64,000 nucleotides of DNA from Amedibacterium intestinale (GCF_010537335.1 NZ_AP019711.1:620001-684000); one strand, 5' to 3'; shown: positions 1 through 8,324, counted from the stretch's first letter. Notes: generated from the sequence alone by a model not told the origin. A program made the numbers and translations.

Positions 1-327
1 ATTTTGACAGGAGAAGATAAAAAGAAAATCAAGGAAGGAATTGTTCTTGATGATGGTATCAAAACACTTCCTGCAAAATATAAAATGACAGAAATTGATA
101 AAGAAAAAAATCAGTGCAGTTTAGATTTGACAATTTATGAAGGAAGAAATCGTCAAATTAAACGTATGATGGAATCTTTAGGGTATGAAGTGCGCCGTTT
201 ACATCGCAAAGAGCTGGCTTTCTTAAAATGCAGTGACTTAAAACAGGGAGAATATCGAAAATTAAAACCATTTGAAGTACAGCAGTTAAGAAGTCTTTCA
301 CAAAAAGGGGTACTAAAAAATAAATAA
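1..327 (+). CDS. RsuA/RluB-family rRNA pseudouridine synthase, C-terminal part (5' end outside window)
   Basis: Only the last 108 codons are in the window; the frame is open from the first base, so the start lies upstream. The visible part carries the conserved EGRNRQIKRM segment and the following LGY...LHR stretch typical of the C-terminal half of RsuA/RluB/RluE synthases, which isomerise uridines in rRNA. Which uridine is targeted cannot be told from this fragment; RluB is the usual Gram-positive family member. A terminator hairpin follows directly, so this is the last gene of its transcript. Confidence 0.85.
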   Translation: MLTGEDKKKIKEGIVLDDGIKTLPAKYKMTEIDKEKNQCSLDLTIYEGRNRQIKRMMESLGYEVRRLHRKELAFLKCSDLKQGEYRKLKPFEVQQLRSLSQKGVLKNK

Positions 328-341
328 CATAAATAGGATAG

Positions 342-368
342 AAAGGTTTGTGTCATGCAAACCTTTTT
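342..368 (+). terminator. Intrinsic terminator after the pseudouridine synthase
   Basis: A perfect 9-bp stem (AAAGGTTTG / CAAACCTTT) with a 7-base loop runs into a T tract, 14 bases after the stop codon. Confidence 0.85.
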
Positions 369-385
369 GAATATCAAAAAAAAAC

Positions 386-413
386 TTGACGAATAGCAAA
401 GGAATGATATGAT
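386..413 (+). promoter_or_regulatory. Probable sigma-A promoter of the ABC exporter
   Basis: TTGACG at 386-391 and TATGAT at 408-413 are separated by 16 bases, just upstream of the ABC ATPase gene at 459. Confidence 0.6.
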
Positions 414-458
414 GAAGTTATAAATAAAGGTGCAGCTATATAGAAAAAGGGAGTACTT

Positions 459-1400
459 ATGAAACATTGTATTGAAATCCAGCATTTAAAAAAATCTTTT
501 GGAGATATTCATGCAGTTGATGATATTAGCTTTCATGTGAAGGAAGGAGAGCTGTTTGCGTTTCTTGGGATAAATGGGGCAGGAAAGTCAACAACCATTC
601 ATATGATTTGTGGACAGCTTCGTAAGGACAGTGGAAGTATTATCGTCGATGGCTATGATTTAGAACAGGATATGAACAAGATGAAACAATCCATTGGAAT
701 CGTGTTTCAAAATAGTGTGCTGGACAGTGCATTAAGTGTTTATGATAATTTGGAAAGTCGTGCAGCATTATATGGTATTTATGGAAAAGAATTTCAAATG
801 CGATTAAAGGAACTTGCGAAACTTTTAGATTTTGAAGATTTGTTGAAACGAACATTAGGGAAATTATCTGGAGGACAGCGCAGAAGAATTGATATTGCCC
901 GTGCTTTGCTGCATAAACCAAAGCTTTTGATTTTAGATGAGCCAACAACAGGGCTTGATCCACAAACAAGAAAACTGTTATGGAAGGTTATTCGTGATTT
1001 GCAGAAAAAAGAAAATATGAGTGTCTTTCTTACGACACATTATATGGAAGAGGCTGCAGAGGCGGATTATGTTGTGATTTTGGATAAAGGTAAAATTCTT
1101 GCGGAAGGAACACCACTGCAGTTAAAAAGCACCTATACGAAAGATTGCATTACACTTTATGATACGAGTGAAGAAGAAGTTCAAATGCTTGCACATCCTT
1201 ATATAAAGCTTCGTGATGCGTATAAAATAGAAATAGAAAATACGCAGGAAGCTACAAAATTAATTATGCAGTATCCACATGTTTTTCATGATTATGAAAT
1301 TTCGAAAGGAAATATGGATGATGTTTTTCTTGCGGTTACAGGAAAACAGCTGATGGGCGGTGATGAGTATGAAGATGTTAAGAATTCTGATAAAACGTAA
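459..1400 (+). CDS. ABC transporter ATP-binding protein, DrrA-like (ABC-2 exporter)
   Basis: A 313-residue ABC ATPase. It has Walker A GINGAGKST at about residues 37-45, the signature LSGGQ at 136-140, Walker B LLILDE at 156-161 and a GLDP D-loop. The extended C-terminal tail after about residue 230 is typical of daunorubicin-resistance-type (DrrA/NatA-like) exporters. It overlaps the permease gene that follows, so the two are surely co-translated as one transporter. The exported substrate cannot be inferred; drugs, lipids or ions are all possible for this family. Confidence 0.9.
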   Translation: MKHCIEIQHLKKSFGDIHAVDDISFHVKEGELFAFLGINGAGKSTTIHMICGQLRKDSGSIIVDGYDLEQDMNKMKQSIGIVFQNSVLDSALSVYDNLESRAALYGIYGKEFQMRLKELAKLLDFEDLLKRTLGKLSGGQRRRIDIARALLHKPKLLILDEPTTGLDPQTRKLLWKVIRDLQKKENMSVFLTTHYMEEAAEADYVVILDKGKILAEGTPLQLKSTYTKDCITLYDTSEEEVQMLAHPYIKLRDAYKIEIENTQEATKLIMQYPHVFHDYEISKGNMDDVFLAVTGKQLMGGDEYEDVKNSDKT

Positions 1401-2271
1401 TATCAAATTGTTTTTCAAAGATAAAGGTATGTTTTTTACATCCTTGATTACACCAATCGTTTTGCTGGTACTGTATACGACATTTTTAGGAAATGTATAT
1501 CGTGATAGTTTTTTGTCTGCTGCTCCAAAAGGGATGGAGTTTTCTGAATCACTTGTGAACGGATTTGTAGGAGGACAGCTTGTTTCTTCGATTCTTGCCG
1601 TATCCTGTGTGTCGGTAGCATTTTGTGCCAATATGATCATGGTACAGGACAAAGTAAATGGAAGCATTCATGATTTAATGATAACGCCGGTGAAACCATC
1701 TGTTCTTGCGTTTGGATATTATCTTGCAAATTTTATTACGACTCTTTTGGTTTCTTTCTGTGCTGTAATAGCTGGGCTTATCTTTATGGCAGTAACAGGC
1801 TGGTATATGAGTGTTGCAGATATTTTTGGGTTATTTTTGGATGTTGTGCTGCTTACAATGTTTGGAACAGCGATATCCAGTGTTGTCAGTTTCTGCTTGA
1901 AATCACAGGGGCAAATTTCTGCAGTCAGTGCAATTATCAGTGCAGGATATGGATTTTTATGTGGAGCTTACATGCCTATCTCTCAGCTTTCAAAAGGAGT
2001 ACAGTATGTTATTTCTTTTTTGCCAGGTACCTATGGAACTTCCTTGGTGCGAAATCATGCAATGCATGGGGTTTTTGAAGAAATGAAGGCGCAGGCAGTA
2101 CCAGATAAAGTTATACAGTCTTTACAAGATGCGATAGACTGTAATTTGTATTTTTTTGATCATAAAGTTTCTATGGAAATGATGTATGCAGTCTTAATTG
2201 GCTTTATCATATTGCTTATTGGATTGTATATCATTATGAATATTAGAAAAGAAAAACATTTAGTGAAGTAA
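1360..2271 (+). CDS. ABC-2 type transporter permease
   Basis: About 300 residues with a cytoplasmic N-terminus, one membrane segment near residues 20-40, then a block of about five hydrophobic helices through residue 295. This is the ABC-2 permease pattern and partners the DrrA-like ATPase just upstream. The start is ambiguous: GTG 1360, ATG 1363 and ATG 1369 all lie inside the ATPase gene, and the GGGCGG at 1355-1360 would best serve 1363 or 1369. The substrate is unknown. A strong terminator follows at 2287. Confidence 0.88.
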   Translation: MMSMKMLRILIKRNIKLFFKDKGMFFTSLITPIVLLVLYTTFLGNVYRDSFLSAAPKGMEFSESLVNGFVGGQLVSSILAVSCVSVAFCANMIMVQDKVNGSIHDLMITPVKPSVLAFGYYLANFITTLLVSFCAVIAGLIFMAVTGWYMSVADIFGLFLDVVLLTMFGTAISSVVSFCLKSQGQISAVSAIISAGYGFLCGAYMPISQLSKGVQYVISFLPGTYGTSLVRNHAMHGVFEEMKAQAVPDKVIQSLQDAIDCNLYFFDHKVSMEMMYAVLIGFIILLIGLYIIMNIRKEKHLVK

Positions 2272-2286
2272 GAAATAAATGATTAT

Positions 2287-2313
2287 GGGCATCTTTTGCT
2301 GATGCCTTTTTTG
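2287..2313 (+). terminator. Intrinsic terminator of the ABC exporter operon
   Basis: The stem GGCATC (2288-2293) / GATGCC (2301-2306) is followed by a run of six T. Confidence 0.85.
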
Positions 2314-2358
2314 TAATCAAGTTTAGAAAAGATTTATTAAAATTCATGAGGAAATGAC

Positions 2359-2450
2359 TTGTATAGAATAGGGAGGAAGCGTATAATCATACCAGCTCTT
2401 TCGTAGGAAATGCTTTTTCAATTGTAAGGATTATATTTTTGTAGTATGAT
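2359..2450 (+). promoter_or_regulatory. Two tandem candidate promoters upstream of rsmE
   Basis: The first is TTGTAT 2359-2364 with TATAAT 2382-2387 (17-base spacer). The second is TTGTAA 2422-2427 with TATGAT 2445-2450 (17-base spacer). Both point to rsmE at 2469. No structure was recognised in the stretch between them. Confidence 0.5.
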
Positions 2451-2468
2451 GTATGAGGTGATTTTTAT

Positions 2469-3242
2469 ATGCAGCAGTATTTTTTAATGAAATCTATACA
2501 AATAAATGATGTCTTAGAGATGGATAAAGAACAGTCACATCATATCGCAAATGTTATGCGTATGAAACCGGAGGAGAAAATTCGAATAGCGGATGGCTTT
2601 GGTCATGTATATCTGGCACATGTGATGTTTAAAAATAAAAAGGTGTTTGCTGTTGTAGATGAAGAAATAGTAGATATTACATTGCCTAACATTTCTATCA
2701 CCTTGGCACAGGGACTCATTAAAAAAGAAAAATGGGATTTTTTATTACAGAAATGTGCGGAACTAGGTGTTAGTCGAATTTTGCCGTTTGTAAGTTCTCG
2801 CTGTGTAGTAAAAGCAAAAGAGGATCGGCAGGATAAGAAAAAAGAAAGATGGAATAAAATTTTACTGGAAGCTTGTGAACAGTGTAAACGTTCTACCCTT
2901 GTAGAATTAGAAGATACATGTTCTTTTTCTGCTTTGAAAAATGAAGAAGCGGATTTAAAATTAATTGCTTATGAAAATGCAGATCGTGTTTCCTGTAAAC
3001 TTAGTGATATTGTAAAGCAGCATCCCAATGCGAAAAGTGCAGTTGTAGTTATTGGCTGTGAAGGTGGTTTTTCTTTAGAAGAAGTAGAAGAATTAGAACA
3101 TGCAGGCTATCAGCGTGTTTCTTTGGGTTCTAGAATCCTTCGTGCAGAAACAGCTGCAATGTCAATGATAGATCGTATAGGATTCTACTATGATGAAATG
3201 GCAGGTGAACTTCATGCAAAACATGGAGATGATTCTGAATAG
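2469..3242 (+). CDS. rsmE: 16S rRNA (uracil1498-N3)-methyltransferase RsmE
   Basis: A 257-residue SPOUT-class methyltransferase that methylates U1498 of 16S rRNA using S-adenosylmethionine. An N-terminal PUA-like domain (HHIANVMR near residues 25-32) is followed by the knotted C-terminal domain with GCEGGFS (family consensus GPEGGFS; here Cys replaces Pro) and the hallmark LGSRILRAETA. Length is normal. The following genes match the B. subtilis yqeU-yqeV order, apart from one unrecognised gene between them that overlaps the rsmE 3' end. Confidence 0.95.
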   Translation: MQQYFLMKSIQINDVLEMDKEQSHHIANVMRMKPEEKIRIADGFGHVYLAHVMFKNKKVFAVVDEEIVDITLPNISITLAQGLIKKEKWDFLLQKCAELGVSRILPFVSSRCVVKAKEDRQDKKKERWNKILLEACEQCKRSTLVELEDTCSFSALKNEEADLKLIAYENADRVSCKLSDIVKQHPNAKSAVVVIGCEGGFSLEEVEELEHAGYQRVSLGSRILRAETAAMSMIDRIGFYYDEMAGELHAKHGDDSE

Positions 3243-3993
3243 AGCATATGATAAACCATTTTATAAAACAAAGACTTATCGTAAAGCTGTGAAGAAAATG
3301 GATCGTTTTTTGAAACCATATGATATACTGGTTGAGGGAAAAAGTGATGTAGATTGTTTTGAAAAAGAAATTATTTTTCATTCTTTAAAAACAAAACAGC
3401 AGTTTGAAGATGTGTTTTTTGATACATATGTATCTATGTATGATTACTGGTATGATTTAACATATCAGGAAAGAAAAAAACAAATGAATATGGAGATAGA
3501 AAAGCTAATGGCAAAACTTCCATATTTTATGAGTAAAGGGCAGCGTATTTTTTTGCCATGTTTTGATGAACGATTTAACAATTTATATACGGATGAAATC
3601 GTATTGCTTGATTTAAAACAATATCATCGCTATATTCGTACATGCCATCAGGAAATCAAGCTTCATCCTTATGGTGCCCAATGTTATAAAAACGATTTTT
3701 CTTCTGCTGAAGTTTTGTTTCAAAAAGATGGTGATTTTGTTTTGTATCACCCTTTGATGCATCGTTTTTATGTAAACAAAAATAATACATGGGCAAAGGT
3801 TTTATCTTTTGATCCCAAAAAAGAATGTAGTGAAGAAGCTTTGCGAAAACTTGCAGTTTCTATTTTTTATGATGAAGAAGATACTGTCATCAATATTCTT
3901 CTAAAAGAAGAATTGGTGGGTAAAAAAATAAAAAGAAGGCTGGAAAAATACCAGCGAAAGAAACAGAAAAAATTAAAGAAAGAAAAGGAGTAG
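3214..3993 (+). CDS. Unrecognised conserved-looking protein between rsmE and mtaB
   Basis: I do not recognise this family. From the ATG at 3214, chosen because GCAGGTGA lies at a good distance upstream, it is 259 residues. Its start lies inside rsmE, so it is probably translationally coupled. It is soluble, with no signal or membrane segments, rich in Lys and aromatic residues, and has a strongly basic tail (KKIKRRLEKYQRKKQKKLKK). A central patch contains His, Tyr, Cys and Asp residues (YGAQCYKND, YHPLMHRFYV). The basic tail and its place among RNA-modification genes would fit an RNA-associated role, but that is only inference. Confidence 0.75.
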   Translation: MQNMEMILNRAYDKPFYKTKTYRKAVKKMDRFLKPYDILVEGKSDVDCFEKEIIFHSLKTKQQFEDVFFDTYVSMYDYWYDLTYQERKKQMNMEIEKLMAKLPYFMSKGQRIFLPCFDERFNNLYTDEIVLLDLKQYHRYIRTCHQEIKLHPYGAQCYKNDFSSAEVLFQKDGDFVLYHPLMHRFYVNKNNTWAKVLSFDPKKECSEEALRKLAVSIFYDEEDTVINILLKEELVGKKIKRRLEKYQRKKQKKLKKEKE

Positions 3994-3997
3994 GAAT

Positions 3998-5305
3998 ATG
4001 ACAACCTTTGCGTTAGCAACTCTTGGGTGCAAAGTGAATACTTATGAATCTCAAGGTTATGAAAGTGCATTAATAGAAAGAGGATATACAGAGGTTTCTT
4101 TTAAAGAAAAGGCGGATATTTATATTATTAATACATGTGCAGTTACAAACACTGCAAGCAGTAAGTCTCGTCAAAAAATTCATGCGGCAATTGCATTGAA
4201 TCCAGATGCATTGATTGTTGTTGTTGGATGCTACGTACAGACGGCATTTGATGCGTTAAATACAATGGAACATGTTGATATCTTAGTCGGCAGTGAAGGA
4301 AAAAGCCAGCTTGCAGATATGATAGAGGATGCTTTAAAAGATCATCGTCCTCGCAAAGTTATTCAGGAAGCTCGTGCTCCGCGTGCTTTTGAAGCAATTC
4401 CGGTTCATCGATTCGAACATCAGACACGTGCATTTTTAAAAATTCAGGATGGATGTAACCAGTTTTGCAGTTACTGTATTATTCCATATGCTAGAGGACA
4501 GGAAAGATCACTTGCAGAGGATGAAGTGCTGCAAAGTGCACAAGAGCTGGTAAATAATGGACATTTAGAAATCGTATTAAGTGGTATTCATACGGGTAGA
4601 TATGGAAATGGATTGAATACAAATTTAACGCATTTGTTAAAACGTATGTGTGAGGAAGTAACAGGATTAAAACGCATTCGTATCTCAAGTATCGAAATGA
4701 ATGAGATTAGTGATGAGCTTTTGGAATTGATGAAGAGTGAAGAAAAAATTGCTAGACATCTGCATATTCCTATTCAATCTGCCAATAATGAAGTATTGAG
4801 AAATATGAATCGCCCATATAATGTTGAATGGTTTAAAGAGCGTGTACAGAAGATAAGGGAAACGGTTGGAGATATCAGCATCTCTACAGATGTTATTGTT
4901 GGTTTTCCGCAGGAAAGCGAAGAACAGTTTGCAGATACATGTAATAATCTTAAAGATATGCAGTTAAGTTTTATGCATATCTTCCCATATTCAAAAAGAG
5001 ATCATACAAAAGCTGCTGAAATGAGCGGACATATTGAAAATAAGATGAAGAAAGAACGCGCATCAAGACTTGCGAAAATCTCAAAAGAGTTATATACTGC
5101 TTATAAACAAAAATTCATTGGGAAACATGTTTCCGTTTTGTTTGAAAAGGAAAAAGATGGATATTTATTTGGACATACAAGTGAGTATTTGGAAATTTAC
5201 TGCAAAGCAGATAAAGCTTTTTTACATACGATTCAAGAGGTTTGTGTTGTATCTTATGATGAAGAATTGGATCGTCTTATTGCGGTTGGCAAGGAGGAGA
5301 TTTGA
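3998..5305 (+). CDS. mtaB: tRNA (N6-L-threonylcarbamoyladenosine37-C2)-methylthiotransferase MtaB
   Basis: A 435-residue radical-SAM methylthiotransferase that converts t6A37 to ms2t6A37 in tRNAs reading ANN codons. Three N-terminal cysteines (C11 in LGCKVN, C47 in NTCAVTN, C78 in VGCY) ligate one 4Fe-4S cluster; CNQFCSYC (C153, C157, C160) ligates the radical-SAM cluster. The LGCKVN start and the CSYCIIPYARG motif favour MtaB (YqeV) over MiaB. It is followed by murE with a TGATG overlap, so the two are co-translated. Confidence 0.93.
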   Translation: MTTFALATLGCKVNTYESQGYESALIERGYTEVSFKEKADIYIINTCAVTNTASSKSRQKIHAAIALNPDALIVVVGCYVQTAFDALNTMEHVDILVGSEGKSQLADMIEDALKDHRPRKVIQEARAPRAFEAIPVHRFEHQTRAFLKIQDGCNQFCSYCIIPYARGQERSLAEDEVLQSAQELVNNGHLEIVLSGIHTGRYGNGLNTNLTHLLKRMCEEVTGLKRIRISSIEMNEISDELLELMKSEEKIARHLHIPIQSANNEVLRNMNRPYNVEWFKERVQKIRETVGDISISTDVIVGFPQESEEQFADTCNNLKDMQLSFMHIFPYSKRDHTKAAEMSGHIENKMKKERASRLAKISKELYTAYKQKFIGKHVSVLFEKEKDGYLFGHTSEYLEIYCKADKAFLHTIQEVCVVSYDEELDRLIAVGKEEI

Positions 5306-6756
5306 TGAAATTATCCCAGTTGTTTGAAAATGCACCAGATATGGAAATAGAAGGTCTGTGTCTGGATTCAAGACTAGCAAAAGAAAATGATATGTATTTC
5401 TGTATGGAAGGAATCGTGCATGATGGACATGATTTTATTGATGATGTTCTAGATAAAGGTGTCAAATGTATTGTGCATTCCAAAGAATTATCAAACATGC
5501 GAAAAGGTGTAGCATACATTAAAGTAGAAAATGTAAATCGTACACTGAATTCAGTCGCAAGTCGTTTTTATGGTAATCCCAGCAAAAAAATGAAGGTGTT
5601 TGGAGTTACTGGTACAAATGGAAAAAGTTCTGTAACAAATATCATACAGGATGTATATTCTCATTTTCATCCATGCGGATATATCGGTACGATTTCTATT
5701 CGTTATGGAAATGTTACATTACCACCAAATTTAACTACACCAGACCCTATTATACTGCACCATGCAATGCATGATATGGTAGAGAATGGGATGGAAGCAG
5801 TGGCTTTGGAAGTAAGTTCTCATGGATTGGAACTTGGAAGAGTGCAAAGTGTCGATTTTGATATTGCAATCTTTACAAATCTTACATATGATCATTTGGA
5901 TTTTCATGGAACATTTGAAAATTATTTTGAAGCAAAGAAAAAATTATTTACAAATTTGAAACCAGAAGGAATTGCTGTTTTAAATGCAGATGATGAATAT
6001 TTTGATAGACTTAAAGATGCAACGAAAGCAAAAGTTGTAACCTATGGAATTCAAAATGATGCAGATTATCATGCGGATAACATCCGTATGGGAACAGATG
6101 GTTCCAGCTTTGTTTTAAGATGCAAGGAAGGTACTTTTGAAGTAACTACCAACCTTGTAGCGCTGTATAACATTTATAACCTTTTAGCAGCTGTTGCGGC
6201 AATGTGTGAAAGTGGAATAAAGGTGGAAGATATGCTTCCATATCTTGAAACATTAAAGCAGATTGAAGGAAGGCTGGAAAGAATTGATGAAGGACAGCCA
6301 TTTAATGTTTTTGTAGATTTTGCACATACGCCAGATGGAATGGAAAAAGTATTTGAATATGCAAAAGGGATAACACCTGATAACTGCAGTATTATTGCTG
6401 TTTTTGGCTCTGCTGGAAAACGTGATACGAAAAAGCGAAAAGTATTTGGCGAAATTGCTGATCGCTATTGTGACAGCATTATTTTGACAGAAGATGATCC
6501 GCGAGATGAAAGCGCAAAAGATATTGCAAATGAAATACGAAGCGGTATAAAAAATACAAACAGTATTTTCATTGAAGATCGCTATGCGGCAATTCGTCAG
6601 GCGATTGAAAGTGCAAATGTAAACGATACGGTTTTGATACTTGGAAAAGGTGACGAAGTGTTTATGTATCGTGAATTTGGCAGGGAAGAGTGGATGGGAG
6701 ATCATAATGTCGCAAGACATTGCATCCGTAAATATACTTTAGGAATAGAAGAATAA
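5305..6756 (+). CDS. murE: UDP-N-acetylmuramyl-tripeptide synthetase MurE
   Basis: A 483-residue Mur ligase that adds the third stem-peptide residue to UDP-MurNAc-L-Ala-D-Glu. The ATP loop GTNGKS is at about 103-108, and the Mur central-domain motifs (TNLTYDHLDFHG and the lysine-rich EAKKKLF at about 209-215) are present. The residue-selecting motif at about 397-400 reads DDPR, not the DNPR usual in diaminopimelate-adding enzymes. I recall DDPR from the lysine-adding Thermotoga enzyme, so the amino acid added is left open, with L-Lys more likely. ATG 5305 overlaps the mtaB stop and has AAGGAGGAG upstream. Confidence 0.9.
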   Translation: MKLSQLFENAPDMEIEGLCLDSRLAKENDMYFCMEGIVHDGHDFIDDVLDKGVKCIVHSKELSNMRKGVAYIKVENVNRTLNSVASRFYGNPSKKMKVFGVTGTNGKSSVTNIIQDVYSHFHPCGYIGTISIRYGNVTLPPNLTTPDPIILHHAMHDMVENGMEAVALEVSSHGLELGRVQSVDFDIAIFTNLTYDHLDFHGTFENYFEAKKKLFTNLKPEGIAVLNADDEYFDRLKDATKAKVVTYGIQNDADYHADNIRMGTDGSSFVLRCKEGTFEVTTNLVALYNIYNLLAAVAAMCESGIKVEDMLPYLETLKQIEGRLERIDEGQPFNVFVDFAHTPDGMEKVFEYAKGITPDNCSIIAVFGSAGKRDTKKRKVFGEIADRYCDSIILTEDDPRDESAKDIANEIRSGIKNTNSIFIEDRYAAIRQAIESANVNDTVLILGKGDEVFMYREFGREEWMGDHNVARHCIRKYTLGIEE

Positions 6757-6801
6757 AATCTAAAATGTTACTATCGTAAGAAAAAAGGTCAAATATATGA
6801 T

Positions 6802-6827
6802 AAAATGCAATATTTTTATTGCATTTT
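6802..6827. repeat. Perfect 11-bp inverted repeat between murE and rpsU
   Basis: AAAATGCAATA (6802-6812) pairs perfectly with 6817-6827 around a TTTT loop. The right arm contains the -35 element of the rpsU promoter. It may be the murE terminator, an operator, or both. Confidence 0.6.
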
Positions 6828-6847
6828 CATGAAGTTTTCAGTATAAT
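6819..6847 (+). promoter_or_regulatory. Probable sigma-A promoter of rpsU
   Basis: TTGCAT 6819-6824, a 17-base spacer and a perfect TATAAT 6842-6847, followed by the strong ribosome site GGGAGGG before ATG 6880. Confidence 0.7.
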
Positions 6848-6879
6848 TAACTTGCTTGCATCAGAAGGGAGGGTCAGTC

Positions 6880-7059
6880 ATGCCGAAAGTAGTATTAAAA
6901 GAAAACGAAGTTCTTGATGACGCACTACGTAGATTCAAACGTCAGGTGTCAAGAAATGGAACCCTTGCTGAAGCTCGCAAAAGAGAGTTTTACGTTAAAC
7001 CTGGCGTTCGTCGTAAATTGAAGTCAGAAGCTGCACGTAAAGCACGTCGTGGTAAATAA
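6880..7059 (+). CDS. rpsU: 30S ribosomal protein S21
   Basis: A 59-residue, highly basic protein matching bS21: the start [10 protein letters not shown], the [13 protein letters not shown] core, and the basic tail ending ARKARRGK. It sits near the 16S 3' end in the small subunit. The start at 6880 is set by GGGAGGG at 6868-6874. A terminator follows five bases after the stop, so the gene is monocistronic here; the next gene in many Firmicutes (yqeY) is absent and the hxl island takes its place. Confidence 0.96.
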   Translation: MPKVVLKENEVLDDALRRFKRQVSRNGTLAEARKREFYVKPGVRRKLKSEAARKARRGK

Positions 7060-7063
7060 GGGA

Positions 7064-7088
7064 AAGAGGCTATGCCTCTTTTTTTGTT
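7064..7088 (+). terminator. rpsU intrinsic terminator
   Basis: AAGAGGC (7064-7070), TAT loop, GCCTCTT (7074-7080), then a T-rich run. Confidence 0.9.
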
Positions 7089-7114
7089 TTACAGGAAAAG
7101 ATTTCGGAGTGATA

Positions 7115-7138
7115 AAATAAAAAGTGCCGAAGGCACTA
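7115..7138 (-). terminator. Intrinsic terminator for the deoR-type gene (minus strand)
   Basis: Read on the minus strand: AGTGCC, TTC loop, GGCACT, then T residues (the plus-strand A run at 7115-7122). It lies about 225 bases past the regulator's stop codon. The stretch 7139-7362 holds no ORF and is probably 3' untranslated sequence; within it 7275-7337 can fold through GAAGCG/CGCTTC arms. Confidence 0.65.
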
Positions 7139-7362
7139 TAAAAACTATAAATAAAGAATATATAAATAGTTAGGATGGCAGAAAATATTGCTGTTGTTCT
7201 TATATAAGTGATTTTGTTAGATTTCTAATTCTTCTTATATCTTTGGGCCATCTAGATAGGTATCTTTTATGCGTGAAGCGATTGTTTTATAAAAGAGTTT
7301 CTTAAAACTTCATATTTTAGAAAATCAACGCTTCTCTTTTTCTATCTAGAAGTTTATAGGTT

Positions 7363-8118
7363 TTATGTCTCTGCGATAATTATAGATTTAATCCCTTCTA
7401 TCCTTTTCTTGTCCTGATTTTTAATGTCATCACAAATAAGATAGTCATAGTCACTACATTTTGCGAAAGTATAGGTTGAATGTTTAGAAAATTTGCTGGA
7501 ATCACTTAATAATATTTTTTGTGTACTTCTATTTATTACATGCTTTTTTACTTCCATTTCCTCATGTGAGAAAGTGGTAGGACCATCCATAAATCCATCA
7601 CAGCTCATAAAAGCTGTATCAATAACAATAGAATCAATAATAGCTGTCGTAAATGGGCCTACAAAAGATTTTCCTTGCTTTTGCAGTTTTCCACCAGCAA
7701 ATAACAATTCATGATTTGTTTCTGATACGATTTGGGCTATTGCAAGAGAGTTTGTCACAATGGTTAATCCCTTTTTTAGTCGCAAATATTTTGCCAAATA
7801 TAATGTTGTGCTTCCGGGGTCAAGGAAAATAATAGAATTATCTTTTATAAAAGGAAGTGCAGCTTTGGCAATCTTTTGTTTTTCTAAAGAATGCTCTGTT
7901 ATCTTTATGTCTAAGGGCAATTGATAAAATTCGTTAAGTACTTCTGCACCACCATGGTTTTTAATTAATAATCCTCTATCTTCCATTATGTTTAGATCTT
8001 TACGTATCGTCTCCATTGTTACGTGGAAATATTGAGCAAGCTCTTTTACTTTAACTTTTCCGCTGGACACTAGTAAAGAATATATTTCATTTCTCCTTGT
8101 TTCTGTATTTTTCGACAT
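7363..8118 (-). CDS. DeoR-family transcriptional regulator
   Basis: A 251-residue sugar-phosphate-responsive repressor type. The N-terminal winged helix-turn-helix (residues 1-55, with VKELAQYFHVTMETIRKDL) binds DNA; the C-terminal DeoRC sensor domain carries DPGSTT and TIVTNS effector-binding motifs. ATG 8118 is preferred over 8124 because AAAGGA is then about eight bases upstream. It is divergent from hxlA-hxlB-cupin and is therefore the likely regulator of that operon, responding to a sugar phosphate. The ligand is unknown. Confidence 0.9.
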   Translation of the reverse strand: MSKNTETRRNEIYSLLVSSGKVKVKELAQYFHVTMETIRKDLNIMEDRGLLIKNHGGAEVLNEFYQLPLDIKITEHSLEKQKIAKAALPFIKDNSIIFLDPGSTTLYLAKYLRLKKGLTIVTNSLAIAQIVSETNHELLFAGGKLQKQGKSFVGPFTTAIIDSIVIDTAFMSCDGFMDGPTTFSHEEMEVKKHVINRSTQKILLSDSSKFSKHSTYTFAKCSDYDYLICDDIKNQDKKRIEGIKSIIIAET

Positions 8119-8139
8119 AATCATCGTCCTTTCTTTTTT

Positions 8140-8167
8140 ATTGTAAAATAGTTTTATAAAACGTCAA
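8140..8167 (-). promoter_or_regulatory. Probable promoter of the deoR-type regulator
   Basis: On the minus strand: TTGACG (8162-8167), 16 bases, TACAAT (8140-8145). Its -35 lies in ACGTCAAT, the mirror image of ATTGACGT in the hxlA promoter. Confidence 0.55.
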
Positions 8168-8226
8168 TTAAAAATTGGGAATATATTTGTTTTGTTTGGA
8201 AATTCATGCATTATTTCTTATAAAAC
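8154..8226. promoter_or_regulatory. Candidate operator: TTATAAAAC repeated in the divergent spacer
   Basis: TTATAAAAC occurs at 8154-8162 and 8218-8226, in the same orientation 64 bases apart. One copy overlaps the regulator's promoter. DeoR-family repressors often bind spaced repeats and loop DNA, so these are candidate operators; binding is inferred only. Confidence 0.35.
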
Positions 8227-8268
8227 AAAGAAAATTATTTTCTATTTTAAGGAAATACCAAATTTATA

Positions 8269-8298
8269 TTGACGTTAAATATAAAGAAGGATTATGCT
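8269..8298 (+). promoter_or_regulatory. Probable sigma-A promoter of hxlA
   Basis: TTGACG 8269-8274, an 18-base spacer and TATGCT 8293-8298, with a short leader to the GGGAGGA ribosome site and ATG 8325. Confidence 0.6.
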
Positions 8299-8324
8299 AA
8301 TGACAACAAAGGGAGGATGAAAAA

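Noticed and set aside
6253-6720. 155-codon open frame on the minus strand
   Set aside because: Lies entirely antisense within murE, with no start signal or recognisable domain.
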